A DNA stretch of 64,000 nt from JAVBWO01 sp036677375 (GTDB lineage Bacteria; Bacillota; Dehalobacteriia; UBA4068; UBA4997): the NCBI GenBank assembly GCA_036677375.1, contig JAVBWO010000002.1:62001-126000 (forward strand), given 5' to 3'. The notes below the pieces were generated by a model that saw nothing but the letters and a program-made list of their open reading frames with translations, made no database searches and had not been told where the DNA came from. Position numbers and translations under genes: made by a program. Positions 1 to 9,521 of the stretch are shown one piece after another (within the stretch, counting starts at the first letter, position 1; every line of letters begins with the position of its first letter).

Positions 1-37
1 CGATGGTCTGGTTGATAGTTTGATAAATGCCCAGCAT
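1..37 (-). CDS. 5' end of an unidentified gene leaving the window
   Basis: Reading leftward, an ATG at 37-35 lies 7 nt after a GGGGG ribosome-binding stretch and opens a frame that begins MLGIYQTINQTI and leaves the window after 12 residues. Nothing can be said about its function. It is divergent from spoVG. Confidence 0.4.
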   Translation of the reverse strand, partial: MLGIYQTINQTI

Positions 38-59
38 TGCTTTACCCCCTTTGTTTGAA

Positions 60-120
60 GGGAGCAGGCATCAAAAGCGCATCCACAGGGTAGAAAAGCA
101 GATGGCGGCTCCCTTTTTTT
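60..120. repeat. Long-stem intergenic hairpin, copy A
   Basis: GGGAGC (60-65) pairs with GCTCCC (108-113) across a 42-nt interior that can also pair CATC with GATG. A run of eight T follows, so on the plus strand it could terminate transcription. Read on the minus strand it starts AAGGGAGCCGCCA and lies in the leader of the leftward gene. A second element with the same ends lies at 26950-27008. Confidence 0.4.
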
Positions 121-336
121 TCAATTTTATTGGTACCTGACTACTAGGCCCGCTGTCCACTATGTTCCCCCCTTTAATTTGCACAGATAAAAAAAGAAAA
201 TGAATAATTCTTAGATTCCTCTTATATATTATCTCATTATAAACGATTTGAAAAGACGATTTTAAAAAAATTATATTTATTTAAGCAGCCCCATTGTATT
301 TAACAAACAAATCTGAATATTTTTTTTGTTAGTTAA

Positions 337-365
337 GCAGGGTTTTTTAAAATGAAAGCGAATTG
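337..365 (+). promoter_or_regulatory. Probable sigma-H promoter of spoVG
   Basis: A -35-like GCAGGGTTT (337-345) and a -10-like AGCGAATTG (357-365) are separated by 11 nt. They match the sigma-H pattern RNAGGAWWW / RNNGAATWW with one mismatch in each box. As I recall it, the spacing equals that of the B. subtilis spoVG promoter, the textbook sigma-H promoter. Transcription would start about 50 nt before the spoVG start codon. Confidence 0.6.
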
Positions 366-420
366 TATTTGTGAATACAATATTCATGTCATATTGACAC
401 ACATGAGGAGGACGAGAAAG

Positions 421-744
421 ATGGAAATCACCGATGTCAGAGTTAGGAAAATTTTACAAGAGGGTAAAGTAAAAGCTATTATTTCCATAACCATTGATGA
501 TGCTATTGTGATTCATGATATTAAGCTGGTGGAAGGTCAAAAAGGTTTGTTTATGGCGATGCCCGGCAGAAAGATAGCCGACGGGCAGTTTCGTAATATT
601 GCTCATCCCATTTCTCAGGAAGTGCGTGACATGCTGCAAAATCTCTTGTTGGATAAATATCACGAAGCTTTGGAAAATGCTGAATTTCAGGGGGAAGTTC
701 ATCCCTTCCAGCAGGAAAATGTTTTGCAGGAAGTTGCTTATTAA
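421..744 (+). CDS. spoVG: SpoVG, septation/sporulation regulator
   Basis: A 107-residue protein that begins MEITDVRVRKI, the diagnostic SpoVG N-terminus, and carries the conserved core around FMAMPGRK. SpoVG is a small nucleic-acid-binding protein that affects asymmetric septation and cortex formation and is conserved in many Bacillota. The ATG at 421 is chosen because GAGGAGG lies about 9 nt upstream. An in-frame ATG at 352 would add 23 unconserved residues and lacks a ribosome-binding site. It lies directly upstream of glmU as in Bacillus, although a small minus-strand gene and terminator separate the two here. Confidence 0.95.
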   Translation: MEITDVRVRKILQEGKVKAIISITIDDAIVIHDIKLVEGQKGLFMAMPGRKIADGQFRNIAHPISQEVRDMLQNLLLDKYHEALENAEFQGEVHPFQQENVLQEVAY

Positions 745-823
745 AATAAATAATCGATCGCATCAAAAAGCATTGGCGGGAAACCGTTATGGTATCAATA
801 TGGAAAAGGAAAAACAAGTCTTG

Positions 824-868
824 TATGGCACTCACAAAAATATCGTGAGTGCCATATTTCTTTGCATT
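824..868 (+). terminator. Rho-independent terminator of spoVG
   Basis: TATGGCACTCAC (824-835) and GTGAGTGCCATA (845-856) form a perfect 12-bp stem with a 9-nt loop, followed by a T-rich tail. It ends the spoVG transcript. Confidence 0.85.
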
Positions 869-939
869 TTAAAAAGTTGTAAATTGATACTTTTTATTAT
901 TATGAAAAACAACGGGCAATGTGCATTTAAAAAAGTGGT

Positions 940-1143
940 TTATTGGATCTTGTCTTTCTGATCCGTTTGTTTTTCTAACGGAATTATAATTTTCTTTTTC
1001 AAGAATCCTCTGCCCACCAATAAAATTATTTTGCCATCTTTCTCAATTTTTTTGATTGGTTTCCCCCATTCTCTTTCTAACCAGGCAATGGCTTCTTGGT
1101 CAGGAATCCCGATGAAACCAATGGCCGTCGCACTTTTTGGCAT
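940..1143 (-). CDS. Small hypothetical protein
   Basis: A 67-residue frame starting MPKSATAIGFIGIPDQ. The ATG at 1143 follows AAGGAG by 7-8 nt; an ATG six bases earlier is too close to that site, and one at 1170 would add nine residues. The C-terminus is basic and ends in KQTDQKDKIQ. I do not recognise the family. The good ribosome-binding site and its position between a terminator and the glmU promoter support a real gene, antisense to the spoVG-glmU direction. Confidence 0.5.
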   Translation of the reverse strand: MPKSATAIGFIGIPDQEAIAWLEREWGKPIKKIEKDGKIILLVGRGFLKKKIIIPLEKQTDQKDKIQ

Positions 1144-1363
1144 AACCATACTCCTTTGCCGTTTATTCATTCACATTTTACATTCGGATCAAATGGATGG
1201 AAAAAACCATATACCAATTCCTTCCTTCATGCATGATACCATAAAACAGTTAAAAAAGGGTAGAGTACTTTTTCGTCGGCCCCTGGGAGCAGTGGCTTTT
1301 TCTGGTGTCGGGGGCGTTGCTAGGACGTTGATGTGTAATTTGCTAACAAAAGAGATAAGATTA

Positions 1364-1372
1364 TGTTATAAT
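1364..1372 (+). promoter_or_regulatory. Extended -10 promoter of glmU
   Basis: TGTTATAAT is a perfect extended -10 (TGnTATAAT). No good -35 stands at 17 nt (TAACAA only), which is typical of extended -10 promoters. It lies 56 nt before glmU. Confidence 0.6.
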
Positions 1373-1427
1373 AGGTACGATCAAGTCCTAAAAGTTCAAG
1401 AAGGTCCAAAACAGGGGAGGATATGAC

Positions 1428-2807
1428 ATGAGGATTATACCAATCATATTAGCGGCGGGGAAGGGTACCAGAATGAAATCAGCCTTACCCAAAGTATTGC
1501 ATAAAGTAGCAGGGAAACCCATGATCAGCCACGTATTATCCTTAGTAGAAAGCATATGTTCCGAACAAGCGATCCTGGTGGTTGGGCATGGTGCGGAGGA
1601 ATTGAGCGCTTTTTTGGGGAACAGCGTCCGTTATGTGGTGCAGGAACCGCAATTGGGAACCGGACATGCGGTTATGCAGGGAATGCCTTTGGTGGATGCA
1701 AGTTATGACGGAGTTTTTGTGGTTTGCGGAGACACGCCTTTGCTGACGGAGGATACCTTGGCCGCCATGAAGCAAAAGTTCATAGATGAAGCGGCCGCCT
1801 GTATCATTTTAACCGCTCAAGTGGACAACCCCGCCGGTTATGGGCGTATTCTCCGGAATGCCGCTGGTAAGATTCAAAAAATTGTCGAAGAAAAAGACGC
1901 GACTCCCTCGGAAAAAACTATTGCGGAAATCAATACCGGAACCTATCTATTCCGGCGTACCGCTTTGGAAGAAGCCCTTCAGACCTTGAAGAACGAAAAT
2001 GCCCAAGGGGAATATTATCTGACGGATACCATTTCTTATCTGGGACAAAAAGGCCAAAAGGTGGAAAGCTTCCTTTCCGCTGATTTTCAGGAGACCCTTG
2101 GCATCAACGACCAAATGCAGTTGGCTCAGGCGGATGCGATTCTGCGCCGGCGGAAAAATACCAGTCTGATGCAATCGGGCGTGACCATCACGGATCCTAA
2201 CAATACCTATATTGATACGGATGTAACGGTGGCGGCGGATACGATTATCGAACCGGGCTGTTTTTTGCGGGGCAATACCGTCATCGGCGGCAACTGTCAT
2301 ATCGGCCCTTATTGCGATATCAAGAACACAAAGATTGGCAGCGGCAGCTGCGTGCAGCATTCGGTTATGTGGGATGCTGCGGTGGGGGAAAATTGTAGCG
2401 TCGGGCCTTTTGCTTATCTACGTCCCCAGGCAGTTTTGTTGGATCATGTGAAGGTAGGAGACTTTGTGGAGATTAAAAAATCCGAAATCGGACAGGGCAG
2501 TAAGGTACCCCATTTAAGCTATGTAGGGGATGCCACGGTAGGAGAGAAGGTCAATATCGGTTGCGGAACCATCACCTGTAACTATGACGGCTATGACAAA
2601 CATCAGACTGTGTTGGAAGACGATGTTTTTATTGGCAGCAATACCAATCTGGTGGCTCCCATCAAGGTGGGCAAAGGTGCTTTTGTGGCCGCCGGTTCCA
2701 CCATTACCGATGAGGTGCCCGCCGACGCCTTGGCTGTTGCCCGGGGCAAACAGGTCATTAAAGGCGGTTGGGCCGAAGAATACCGTAAGAAAAAAATTCA
2801 AAAATAA
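1428..2807 (+). CDS. glmU: Bifunctional N-acetylglucosamine-1-phosphate uridyltransferase / glucosamine-1-phosphate acetyltransferase
   Basis: 459 residues, normal for GlmU. It makes UDP-GlcNAc for peptidoglycan in the cytoplasm. The N-terminal half is the pyrophosphorylase with the nucleotide loop LAAGKGTRMKSALPKVLHK near residue 8. The C-terminal half (from about residue 255) is a left-handed beta-helix of hexapeptide repeats carrying the acetyltransferase, including the conserved GCGTITCNYDGYDKH segment. The start follows GGGGAGGATATGAC. prs follows 114 nt downstream, the conserved order in Bacillota, and the two may be co-transcribed. Confidence 0.97.
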   Translation: MRIIPIILAAGKGTRMKSALPKVLHKVAGKPMISHVLSLVESICSEQAILVVGHGAEELSAFLGNSVRYVVQEPQLGTGHAVMQGMPLVDASYDGVFVVCGDTPLLTEDTLAAMKQKFIDEAAACIILTAQVDNPAGYGRILRNAAGKIQKIVEEKDATPSEKTIAEINTGTYLFRRTALEEALQTLKNENAQGEYYLTDTISYLGQKGQKVESFLSADFQETLGINDQMQLAQADAILRRRKNTSLMQSGVTITDPNNTYIDTDVTVAADTIIEPGCFLRGNTVIGGNCHIGPYCDIKNTKIGSGSCVQHSVMWDAAVGENCSVGPFAYLRPQAVLLDHVKVGDFVEIKKSEIGQGSKVPHLSYVGDATVGEKVNIGCGTITCNYDGYDKHQTVLEDDVFIGSNTNLVAPIKVGKGAFVAAGSTITDEVPADALAVARGKQVIKGGWAEEYRKKKIQK

Positions 2808-2921
2808 AATATTTTAAATATCTTGTCACAAAAACAGGGTTTCCGTATTCCATAACGAATGTATAACGGTTAGCAATTTATGCAAAAATCGCAAAGTAAT
2901 TTCTGAGGAGGATGTTGGGGA

Positions 2922-3872
2922 ATGAGTGCGCCGAAGTTAAAGATCTTTATGGGTAACGCCAATCCCAAATTGGCATTGGAAATTGCCGATTATTTGGGAG
3001 TGAGTCTGGGAGCTTCCAAGGTGTCCAGATTTGCCGATGGCGAGATCAAGTTGGAAATTAATGAAAGTGTACGGGGCATGGATGTTTTTATTCTACAGCC
3101 CACTTGCGCTCCGGTAAACGACAACTTGATGGAACTGCTCATTATGATTGACGCGATGAGGCGGGCTTCCGCCAAGAGAATCACCGCTATTATACCTTAT
3201 TATGGTTATGCGCGGCAGGAAAGAAAGCTAAAAGCCAGAGACCCTATTTCCGCCAAATTGGTTGCTAATCTTGTCACTGCTTCCGGGACTGACCGTGTGG
3301 TAGCTTTGGACTTGCATGCTAACGCCATTCAAGGATTCTTTGACATTCCGGTGGATCATCTGCCCGGCGTACCGATTTTAGCGGAATATTATAAAGCCAA
3401 AGGCTTGGAAAATATAGCCGTGACCTCCCCCGATATCGGAGGCGTGACTAGGGCCAGGGGCCTGGCCCAACGGCTCGGCTGTGACTTGGCCATTATCGAT
3501 AAAAGAAGGCCGGAGCCCAACAAAGCCGAGATTATGAACATCATTGGGGACGTCAAAGGCAAGACCGTTATTATGATTGATGATATGATCGATACCGCCG
3601 GTACGATTACCCAGGGCGCGGCAGCTTTGATTGAGCGTGCCGGAGCCAAAGAGGTTTTTGCCTGCTGCACTCACGCCATCCTGACTCCGCCCGCCATTGA
3701 GCGTATTGAAGCTTCTCCCATTCAAGAAGTAGTGGTTAGTAATACCGTTCCCCTGCGTCCCGAGGTACAGGGTCACAGCGATAAGGTGAAAGTGGTATCT
3801 GTTGCTCCCTTATTGGGAGAGACCATTATCCGTATTCATGAAAACCTTTCCGTCAGCCGTCTGTTCGATTAG
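2922..3872 (+). CDS. prs: Ribose-phosphate pyrophosphokinase (PRPP synthetase)
   Basis: 316 residues, the usual class I length. It forms PRPP from ribose 5-phosphate and ATP for nucleotide, histidine and tryptophan synthesis. The family signature is visible at DLHANAIQGFFDIPVDHL, and the PRPP-binding loop is VIMIDDMIDTAGTI. A strong ribosome-binding site, GAGGAGGATG, precedes the ATG. It is followed by a hairpin shared with the convergent PRC-barrel gene. Confidence 0.97.
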   Translation: MSAPKLKIFMGNANPKLALEIADYLGVSLGASKVSRFADGEIKLEINESVRGMDVFILQPTCAPVNDNLMELLIMIDAMRRASAKRITAIIPYYGYARQERKLKARDPISAKLVANLVTASGTDRVVALDLHANAIQGFFDIPVDHLPGVPILAEYYKAKGLENIAVTSPDIGGVTRARGLAQRLGCDLAIIDKRRPEPNKAEIMNIIGDVKGKTVIMIDDMIDTAGTITQGAAALIERAGAKEVFACCTHAILTPPAIERIEASPIQEVVVSNTVPLRPEVQGHSDKVKVVSVAPLLGETIIRIHENLSVSRLFD

Positions 3873-3910
3873 CAGCCAAAATACAATGATACATGAAGCG
3901 CTACAGAAAA

Positions 3911-3945
3911 AGCGCCGTTTGCTGTTGTGCAAACGGCGCTGTCTT
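3911..3945. terminator. Bidirectional terminator between prs and the PRC-barrel gene
   Basis: AGCGCCGTTTGC (3911-3922) and GCAAACGGCGCT (3929-3940) form a perfect 12-bp stem with a 6-nt loop. A short T-rich stretch follows on the plus strand, and the minus-strand exit is TTTTTC-rich. It sits between two convergent genes. Confidence 0.8.
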
Positions 3946-3947
3946 TG

Positions 3948-5018
3948 TTAATCGGTAGCTTTGGGTGGCGGTGGTTCAAAAGAGGTGTTTTCTTCAGGAG
4001 GCGGACAAAGTTCAATTTTTTCTGTTTTTTTGGCAGTTTTTTTCTCTTTTTTAGCCTCATTTTCATTCTTTTTATCCTGTGACTTTGTCGTAGGTTTAAC
4101 CGCCGGTTTTTCTGCCGGTTCCGAGACGGGCGCCGGAATTTTCTCCCTTTTGGGTGCTGCCTTTTTAGGGATTTCTTCTTCCTTGGTTGCTTCCACCTGG
4201 ATTTCCACCGTCTTGGTTTCTTCTGTCGGTGAGTTGGTTTCTACCGGCGCAGTTGGCTCTATTTTAATTTCGGCTGTCGGATTTTCGGAAGGACTGTCCT
4301 CGGAGCCGGGCGTTTCACTGCCGGAATCCGTGGGTTCTTCCGGGATTTCTTCATCCAACAACTTATTGATGGAGGCGGACAGGTTTTGCCCCAGGCGTCG
4401 TCCGGCTGTTACTGTGCTTTGCCAGGCCTGGCCGGCCTTTTCTTTCACTTCCGTTACCACCTGTTCCAACTGGCTTTCCCGGTTGATCAGCGCTTGAGCG
4501 TTGGCTGCTTCTACCATGATGGCCGCCCGGCCCATGGTAAGGAGGTATTGACCGTCTAAGGAAGCGCGTCCGGAGAGGGCATGGCCCTTGCCACCGATGA
4601 TGTCAAGCTGGCAGATGGCGCCCGTTTTGCGATGAATGTGGTATTCCTCCATACGGCCCAGACTTACTCCTTGTGTTGTGATGATACGGGTGCCGTAAAG
4701 AGCAGCGGGACGTTCCAGGTATTTCACCATATGAGGCAGATTAGCGGCTCTGGCCACACTGCCCCGGTCAGCCACGATAACAGCGGCGTCACCGATATTG
4801 ACAACCTTGTCAAAAGGAATTAGCCGAGCCTCCCGGCTCAGGCCTTTTTTCTCTACCAGAAAGGCAACGGCTTTTTTGGCCATGGGATCAATCAGCAGAT
4901 CCTTCACATTGCCCAGAGAGTCTCCTTCGTTAATCGTGTATACCTCCATGCCGATGAGCTTTTTGGCGGCAATGCCAATTTCCGTGCTTTGTTTTTCCTG
5001 GTTATCTTGGTTATCCAT
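3948..5018 (-). CDS. PRC-barrel domain protein with a long charged tail
   Basis: 356 residues. Residues about 15-90 and 95-170 look like two tandem PRC-barrel folds (GMEVYTINEGDSLGNVKDLL and GTRIITTQGVSLGRMEEYHI), small beta-barrels found in photosynthetic H subunits, RimM and many Bacillota proteins. An alpha-helical stretch to about residue 225 follows. The last 130 residues are low-complexity, rich in Pro, Glu, Lys and Thr, and end PPPPKATD. There is no signal peptide or membrane segment. It occupies the slot that ctc (a ribosomal L25-like gene) has in Bacillus, but on the opposite strand. Function unknown; ligand binding or envelope-associated regulation is a guess. Confidence 0.8.
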   Translation of the reverse strand: MDNQDNQEKQSTEIGIAAKKLIGMEVYTINEGDSLGNVKDLLIDPMAKKAVAFLVEKKGLSREARLIPFDKVVNIGDAAVIVADRGSVARAANLPHMVKYLERPAALYGTRIITTQGVSLGRMEEYHIHRKTGAICQLDIIGGKGHALSGRASLDGQYLLTMGRAAIMVEAANAQALINRESQLEQVVTEVKEKAGQAWQSTVTAGRRLGQNLSASINKLLDEEIPEEPTDSGSETPGSEDSPSENPTAEIKIEPTAPVETNSPTEETKTVEIQVEATKEEEIPKKAAPKREKIPAPVSEPAEKPAVKPTTKSQDKKNENEAKKEKKTAKKTEKIELCPPPEENTSFEPPPPKATD

Positions 5019-5143
5019 GGCATAGACACTCCTTTGGCTTTTTTAAAAAATTTATGTTTAGAAGTGGCAATTTATGCGTTTTAATTGTAGCGGAACAGGG
5101 GTATCTTATGGTATAGTAACAAAGAGAAAAGGAGGGATGAATC

Positions 5144-5776
5144 ATGAAGATCATTGCGGGTCTGGGCAATCCGGGATTGCAGTATAGCAATACCAGGCAT
5201 AATGTGGGCTTTATGGTTGCCGATCTCCTTGCGAAAAGGCTGGATATCACTTTTTCCAGGCAGGCCTTCCAAAGCAAGATTGCGGAGGGGCGTTGGGGTA
5301 TGGAAAAAGTTCTTTTGCTGAAGCCGCAGACTTTTATGAATGCAAGCGGCCAGGCTCTGGTGGAAGCGGTAGGTTTCTATAAGCTGGACTGGGAAGATGT
5401 TTTGATCATTCACGATGATCTTGATCTTTTGCCGGGGCAGGTTCGGGTACGGGCGAAGGGCAGCGCCGGAGGCCATCGGGGTATGGACTCCGTCATCACG
5501 TTATCCGGGACAAGCAATATACCCCGGATTAAAATCGGGATCGGCCATCCTCTTTTCGGCCAAGTGGTAGATTTTGTATTGCAGCCTTTGAATGGGGAGG
5601 ATCTGCCTGTTATCGCTATGGCGGTGGAACGGGCTGCCGACGCCGCTATGGACTGGATCGCGAAAGGCGTGCGGGAGACCATGAATCTTTATAATGGATT
5701 GCCCGGCTGCGGGGAAAAAGAACTGGACGATACGGCGCAGAAACCGGCGTCGGAACAAGCCGGCAGCCAGGAATAA
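5144..5776 (+). CDS. pth: Peptidyl-tRNA hydrolase
   Basis: 210 residues. It releases tRNA from peptidyl-tRNAs dropped by the ribosome. The catalytic Asn and His of the Pth family are visible in GNPGLQYSNTRHNVGF (residues about 8-23), the catalytic Asp in IIHDDLDL (near 90), and the substrate loop in GSAGGHRGMDS. The last 20-25 residues are an acidic, Gln/Ala-rich extension beyond the usual end of the family. The start follows AAGGAGGGATGAATC. It lies immediately before mfd as in Bacillus. Confidence 0.95.
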   Translation: MKIIAGLGNPGLQYSNTRHNVGFMVADLLAKRLDITFSRQAFQSKIAEGRWGMEKVLLLKPQTFMNASGQALVEAVGFYKLDWEDVLIIHDDLDLLPGQVRVRAKGSAGGHRGMDSVITLSGTSNIPRIKIGIGHPLFGQVVDFVLQPLNGEDLPVIAMAVERAADAAMDWIAKGVRETMNLYNGLPGCGEKELDDTAQKPASEQAGSQE

Positions 5777-5958
5777 GACTGAATGAGGCGTAAAAGCATA
5801 AGAAGCGGAAAACCAGGAACAGATAAACGATTTGACCGCTATATTTCAGCGGCAGTTCACATATACTAGATGTAACTGGACATATACCGAGGAGAATCTT
5901 AAGCGCAGGGGCATGCAAAGCCGGGCTGCGCTTCTTTGGCGTGGTGGGGGAAGGGTTG

Positions 5959-8900
5959 ATGCGAATGAGGGAAGAGCTGGAAGAAAAGTTGATGATGGGG
6001 CTTACCAATTTGCCGGAATACCGGCAGGTGTGGGAAAACCTGAAAAAGGGCATGAGCAGTCAAGTGATCGGCTTGGAACGATTGCCCCGGGCATTGTTTT
6101 TGGCTTCTTGTTATCAGAAACAAAAAAAAGCAATGCTGGTGTTAGCGGAAAATCAGGAAGAGGCCGTTTCCTTAAAAGATAATCTGGCCGCCTGTCTTCC
6201 CAAAGAAAAAGTTTTGCTCTTTCCCGATTTGGAACTTTTGCCTTTCGAGGTCTACGGCCAGAATAGCGAGGTTAGCAAAAAAAGGCTTGCTGTGCTTTCA
6301 TTGCTTTCTTTAGGGGAAAAGGTGCTGGTGGTTGCCTGGGTTGATAGCCTGGCTCGGCGTTTGCCGCCGGCTACAGCCTTTCGGGAGCACCATATTCACT
6401 TGAATAATGGTGTCTGCCTGCCAAGAGAAAGGCTCACGGCAGATCTGACGGCAATCGGCTACAGCCGGGAAAGCTTGTGTGAGGTGCCCGGCAGTTTTGC
6501 GCTCAGGGGCAGTGTAGTGGACATATTCCCCATTAATGCCCAAAAGCCCTTGCGGATCGATTTTTTTGATGATGAGGTGGAAAGCCTGCGCTGGTTTGAT
6601 CCGGCCAGTCAGCGGTCCGGCAAAATACTGGAAGATGTTTTTCTTTTGGCGCCGGCCCGGGAGCTGCATCCCGATATGGAGCTGATGGAAAAAGCGGCGC
6701 GTGTTTTAGATCTGGAAATCACCAAAGTGGCAAAAAACTTAGCGGGGATGGCGCGGCGTAATCTTTTGGACAGATTCCGCCGGTTTCCCGAATTGCTGCG
6801 CCAGGGGATCCTGGAGCCGGGGATGGAGCATTTTTTGCCGGCCTTCTATCCCGACGGTGTCAATTTGTGCCAATATCTGCCGCAAGACGGCATTTTGGTT
6901 TTAAACGAGCCGCAGGCCTTGCGGGAATCTTTACAGCAGAAGACCGCGGAACGGCAGGCCTATTATTATGATCTGTTGGAAGGAGGACAGCTTTTACCTT
7001 CCTTTGCGGATAATTTTTATGACTTTAATACGGTTAGGATTGCTTTCGAAAAACAGCCTATGTTGTCTTTTGCCCAATTGCCCCAGAACGGCGGTTTTCA
7101 TTTTAACGGCAGTTATCATATTGAAAGCCGCGGCATTCCTTCCTATCAAGGGCATTTGGAATTGCTTTGGGATGATATCGCTCATTGGCAAAGGGAACAT
7201 TACGAAATCTTTTTTGCCGCCAGCTCCACGGTGCGGGTAGATAAGACACGGGAGCTTCTTTTTACGAAGGACCATACCGGTATTCCCGTCTTGGAACGGG
7301 AATTCACCCAGGGATTTGAAAGCGCTGCCTTTAAGATGGCGGTGGTAACGGAAAAAGAATTGCTGGGGCAGGAAGCCAAGCCCAAGCGGCGTCCTTTGAC
7401 TTCGGCGGGAGAGAAGATACAATCCTTTACCGATCTTACCATTGGTGATTATGTGGTGCATGTCCATCATGGTATCGGCCGCTACATGGGCGTAGAGCGG
7501 CTGCGGGTGGACGGTGTGGACAGAGATTATCTGAAGATCCAGTACGCCGGCGCCGACCGGCTTTTCGTGCCGGTGGATCAGATGGATCTGGTGCAAAAAT
7601 ACATCGGTAATGAAGGCAAGGCCCCCAAAATTTATAAAATGGGAGGCGCGGAATGGCAGAAGGTGAAAAACCGGGTTCGCGCCTCCGTACAGGATATGGC
7701 CAAGGAATTGCTCAGGCTCTACAGCATCCGGGAAGCGGCGAAAGGTTATGCCTGCGGCCCGGATACGCCATGGCAGCAGGAATTTGAAGACGCCTTCCCC
7801 TTTCCCGAGACCCCGGATCAGCTGCAAGCGGTGGCGGAGATCAAATCAGACATGGAAAACCCGCGACCCATGGACCGCCTCCTATGCGGCGATGTAGGCT
7901 ATGGTAAGACAGAAGTGGCACTCCGCGCTGCCTTTAAAATGGTCATGGAAGGCAAGCAAGTTGCCATACTGGTGCCTACCACCATTTTGGCTCAGCAACA
8001 TCTTAGGACTTTTGCGCACCGTTTGGAGGGGTATCCCGTAAAACTGGGTGTATTGAACCGGTTTGTCAGCGGTAAGGCTGTCAAAGAGACCCTGCGGAAA
8101 TTGGAGAGCGGGGAGATCGATATTGTCGTCGGTACCCACCGGCTGCTCTCCAAGGACATCCGATTCAAGGATCTTGGTTTATTGATTATTGACGAAGAAC
8201 AGCGTTTCGGCGTGGCGCATAAAGAAAAGATCAAGACCTGGAAAGAAAATGTGGATGTGTTGACATTGACCGCGACGCCCATTCCCCGTACCCTCCATAT
8301 GTCTTTGGTGGGGATGCGGGATATGAGCGTGATCAATACGCCGCCCGAGGACAGGCTGCCTATTCAGACTTATGTGGTGGAATATCATCCCCATCTGGTG
8401 GAGGAGGCCATTCGCCGGGAACTGACCCGCAAAGGACAGGTCTATTTTATCCACAACAAAGTGGAGACCATCTACGGCGTGTCGGAGGAGCTTTCTAAGA
8501 TGGTTCCTGAAGCTGTGGTGGCAGTGGCCCACGGACAGATGAGAGAGGGCGAACTGGAGAGGGTGATGCTGGACTTTATCGAAGGCGGTTCCGATGTTTT
8601 GGTATGTACCACCATTGCCGAGGCTGGTTTGGATATTCCCAATGTCAATACCCTCATCGTGGATCAGGCGGACGCCCTTGGCTTGGCGCAGTTGTATCAG
8701 TTGCGGGGCAGAGTGGGACGCAGCCACCGGCAGGCATTTGCCTATTTTACCTATCATCAGAACCATATCATGAATGAAAATGCCAAAAAGCGCTTAATTG
8801 CCATCAGAGATTTTACAGAACTGGGCGCCGGTTTTAAAATCGCCATGCGGGATATGGAGATCCGGGGTGCGGGTAATATTTTAGGGCCCGAGCAGCACGG

Positions 8901-9462
8901 TCATATCGCGGCGGTAGGCTTTGACATGTATTGCCGGCTGGTGCAGGAAGAGATGTCGCTTCTGGCCGAAGAAACCAAAAACGAGCAAAAGGCGCCGGAA
9001 AAAGGCGAACCGCCCAGACTGGAGCTGGCCGTGAATGCCTTTATTCCGGACGATTATATAGACGATGACGATACCGATCTGAAAATAGAGCTGTACCGCC
9101 GTATTGCCGGCATCGATTCCCTAGCTTCCTTAAATCTTTTGCAAGATGAGATCAGCGAGCGTTTCGGTAAGCTGCCGGAAACGGTAGCCAACCTTTTTGC
9201 CATAGGTGGTATTAAATATCTGGCGCAAAAAGCGTCGGTATCCTCCATTACGCAGGAAGCAAGCCGCGTCTTACTCTCCTTTCGGGAAGGACATCCCTTG
9301 ACCGGCGAGATCTTATTAAGGATCGCTGCTGCTTTCGGTAATAAAATCTCATTTGAAAATAATAAAAAATTTAGCATCAAGCTTTTTTGTACGAATATGA
9401 AGCCGGGAGAGATGCTAGAGTTTATTAACAAGGTTCTTCATCAATTAATCACTTTATTGTAA
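5959..9462 (+). CDS. mfd: Transcription-repair coupling factor Mfd
   Basis: About 1167 residues, full length. It displaces RNA polymerase stalled at DNA damage and recruits UvrA. Domains in order: UvrB-like N-terminus, CarD-like RNA-polymerase interaction domain (around GDYVVHVHHGIGRYMGVERL), RecG-like helicase with Walker A GDVGYGKTE and the DEEQ box in LLIIDEEQRFGV, the second helicase lobe with QLRGRVGRSHRQAFAY, and the TRCF C-terminal domain. ATG 5959 or ATG 5965 is the start; both are served by GGGGGAAGGG. A GTG at 5941 is possible but sits upstream of that site. Confidence 0.96.
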   Translation: MRMREELEEKLMMGLTNLPEYRQVWENLKKGMSSQVIGLERLPRALFLASCYQKQKKAMLVLAENQEEAVSLKDNLAACLPKEKVLLFPDLELLPFEVYGQNSEVSKKRLAVLSLLSLGEKVLVVAWVDSLARRLPPATAFREHHIHLNNGVCLPRERLTADLTAIGYSRESLCEVPGSFALRGSVVDIFPINAQKPLRIDFFDDEVESLRWFDPASQRSGKILEDVFLLAPARELHPDMELMEKAARVLDLEITKVAKNLAGMARRNLLDRFRRFPELLRQGILEPGMEHFLPAFYPDGVNLCQYLPQDGILVLNEPQALRESLQQKTAERQAYYYDLLEGGQLLPSFADNFYDFNTVRIAFEKQPMLSFAQLPQNGGFHFNGSYHIESRGIPSYQGHLELLWDDIAHWQREHYEIFFAASSTVRVDKTRELLFTKDHTGIPVLEREFTQGFESAAFKMAVVTEKELLGQEAKPKRRPLTSAGEKIQSFTDLTIGDYVVHVHHGIGRYMGVERLRVDGVDRDYLKIQYAGADRLFVPVDQMDLVQKYIGNEGKAPKIYKMGGAEWQKVKNRVRASVQDMAKELLRLYSIREAAKGYACGPDTPWQQEFEDAFPFPETPDQLQAVAEIKSDMENPRPMDRLLCGDVGYGKTEVALRAAFKMVMEGKQVAILVPTTILAQQHLRTFAHRLEGYPVKLGVLNRFVSGKAVKETLRKLESGEIDIVVGTHRLLSKDIRFKDLGLLIIDEEQRFGVAHKEKIKTWKENVDVLTLTATPIPRTLHMSLVGMRDMSVINTPPEDRLPIQTYVVEYHPHLVEEAIRRELTRKGQVYFIHNKVETIYGVSEELSKMVPEAVVAVAHGQMREGELERVMLDFIEGGSDVLVCTTIAEAGLDIPNVNTLIVDQADALGLAQLYQLRGRVGRSHRQAFAYFTYHQNHIMNENAKKRLIAIRDFTELGAGFKIAMRDMEIRGAGNILGPEQHGHIAAVGFDMYCRLVQEEMSLLAEETKNEQKAPEKGEPPRLELAVNAFIPDDYIDDDDTDLKIELYRRIAGIDSLASLNLLQDEISERFGKLPETVANLFAIGGIKYLAQKASVSSITQEASRVLLSFREGHPLTGEILLRIAAAFGNKISFENNKKFSIKLFCTNMKPGEMLEFINKVLHQLITLL

Positions 9463-9472
9463 AAGAAAAATG

Positions 9473-9481
9473 TGTTATAAT
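9473..9481 (+). promoter_or_regulatory. Extended -10 promoter of prsA
   Basis: TGTTATAAT is a perfect extended -10, 11 nt after the mfd stop codon and 41 nt before the prsA start. No good -35 is seen. The same nine bases serve glmU. Confidence 0.6.
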
Positions 9482-9521
9482 AACAAAACATGGCTAAGAG
9501 TTTAATTTAGGAGGGAACGAT

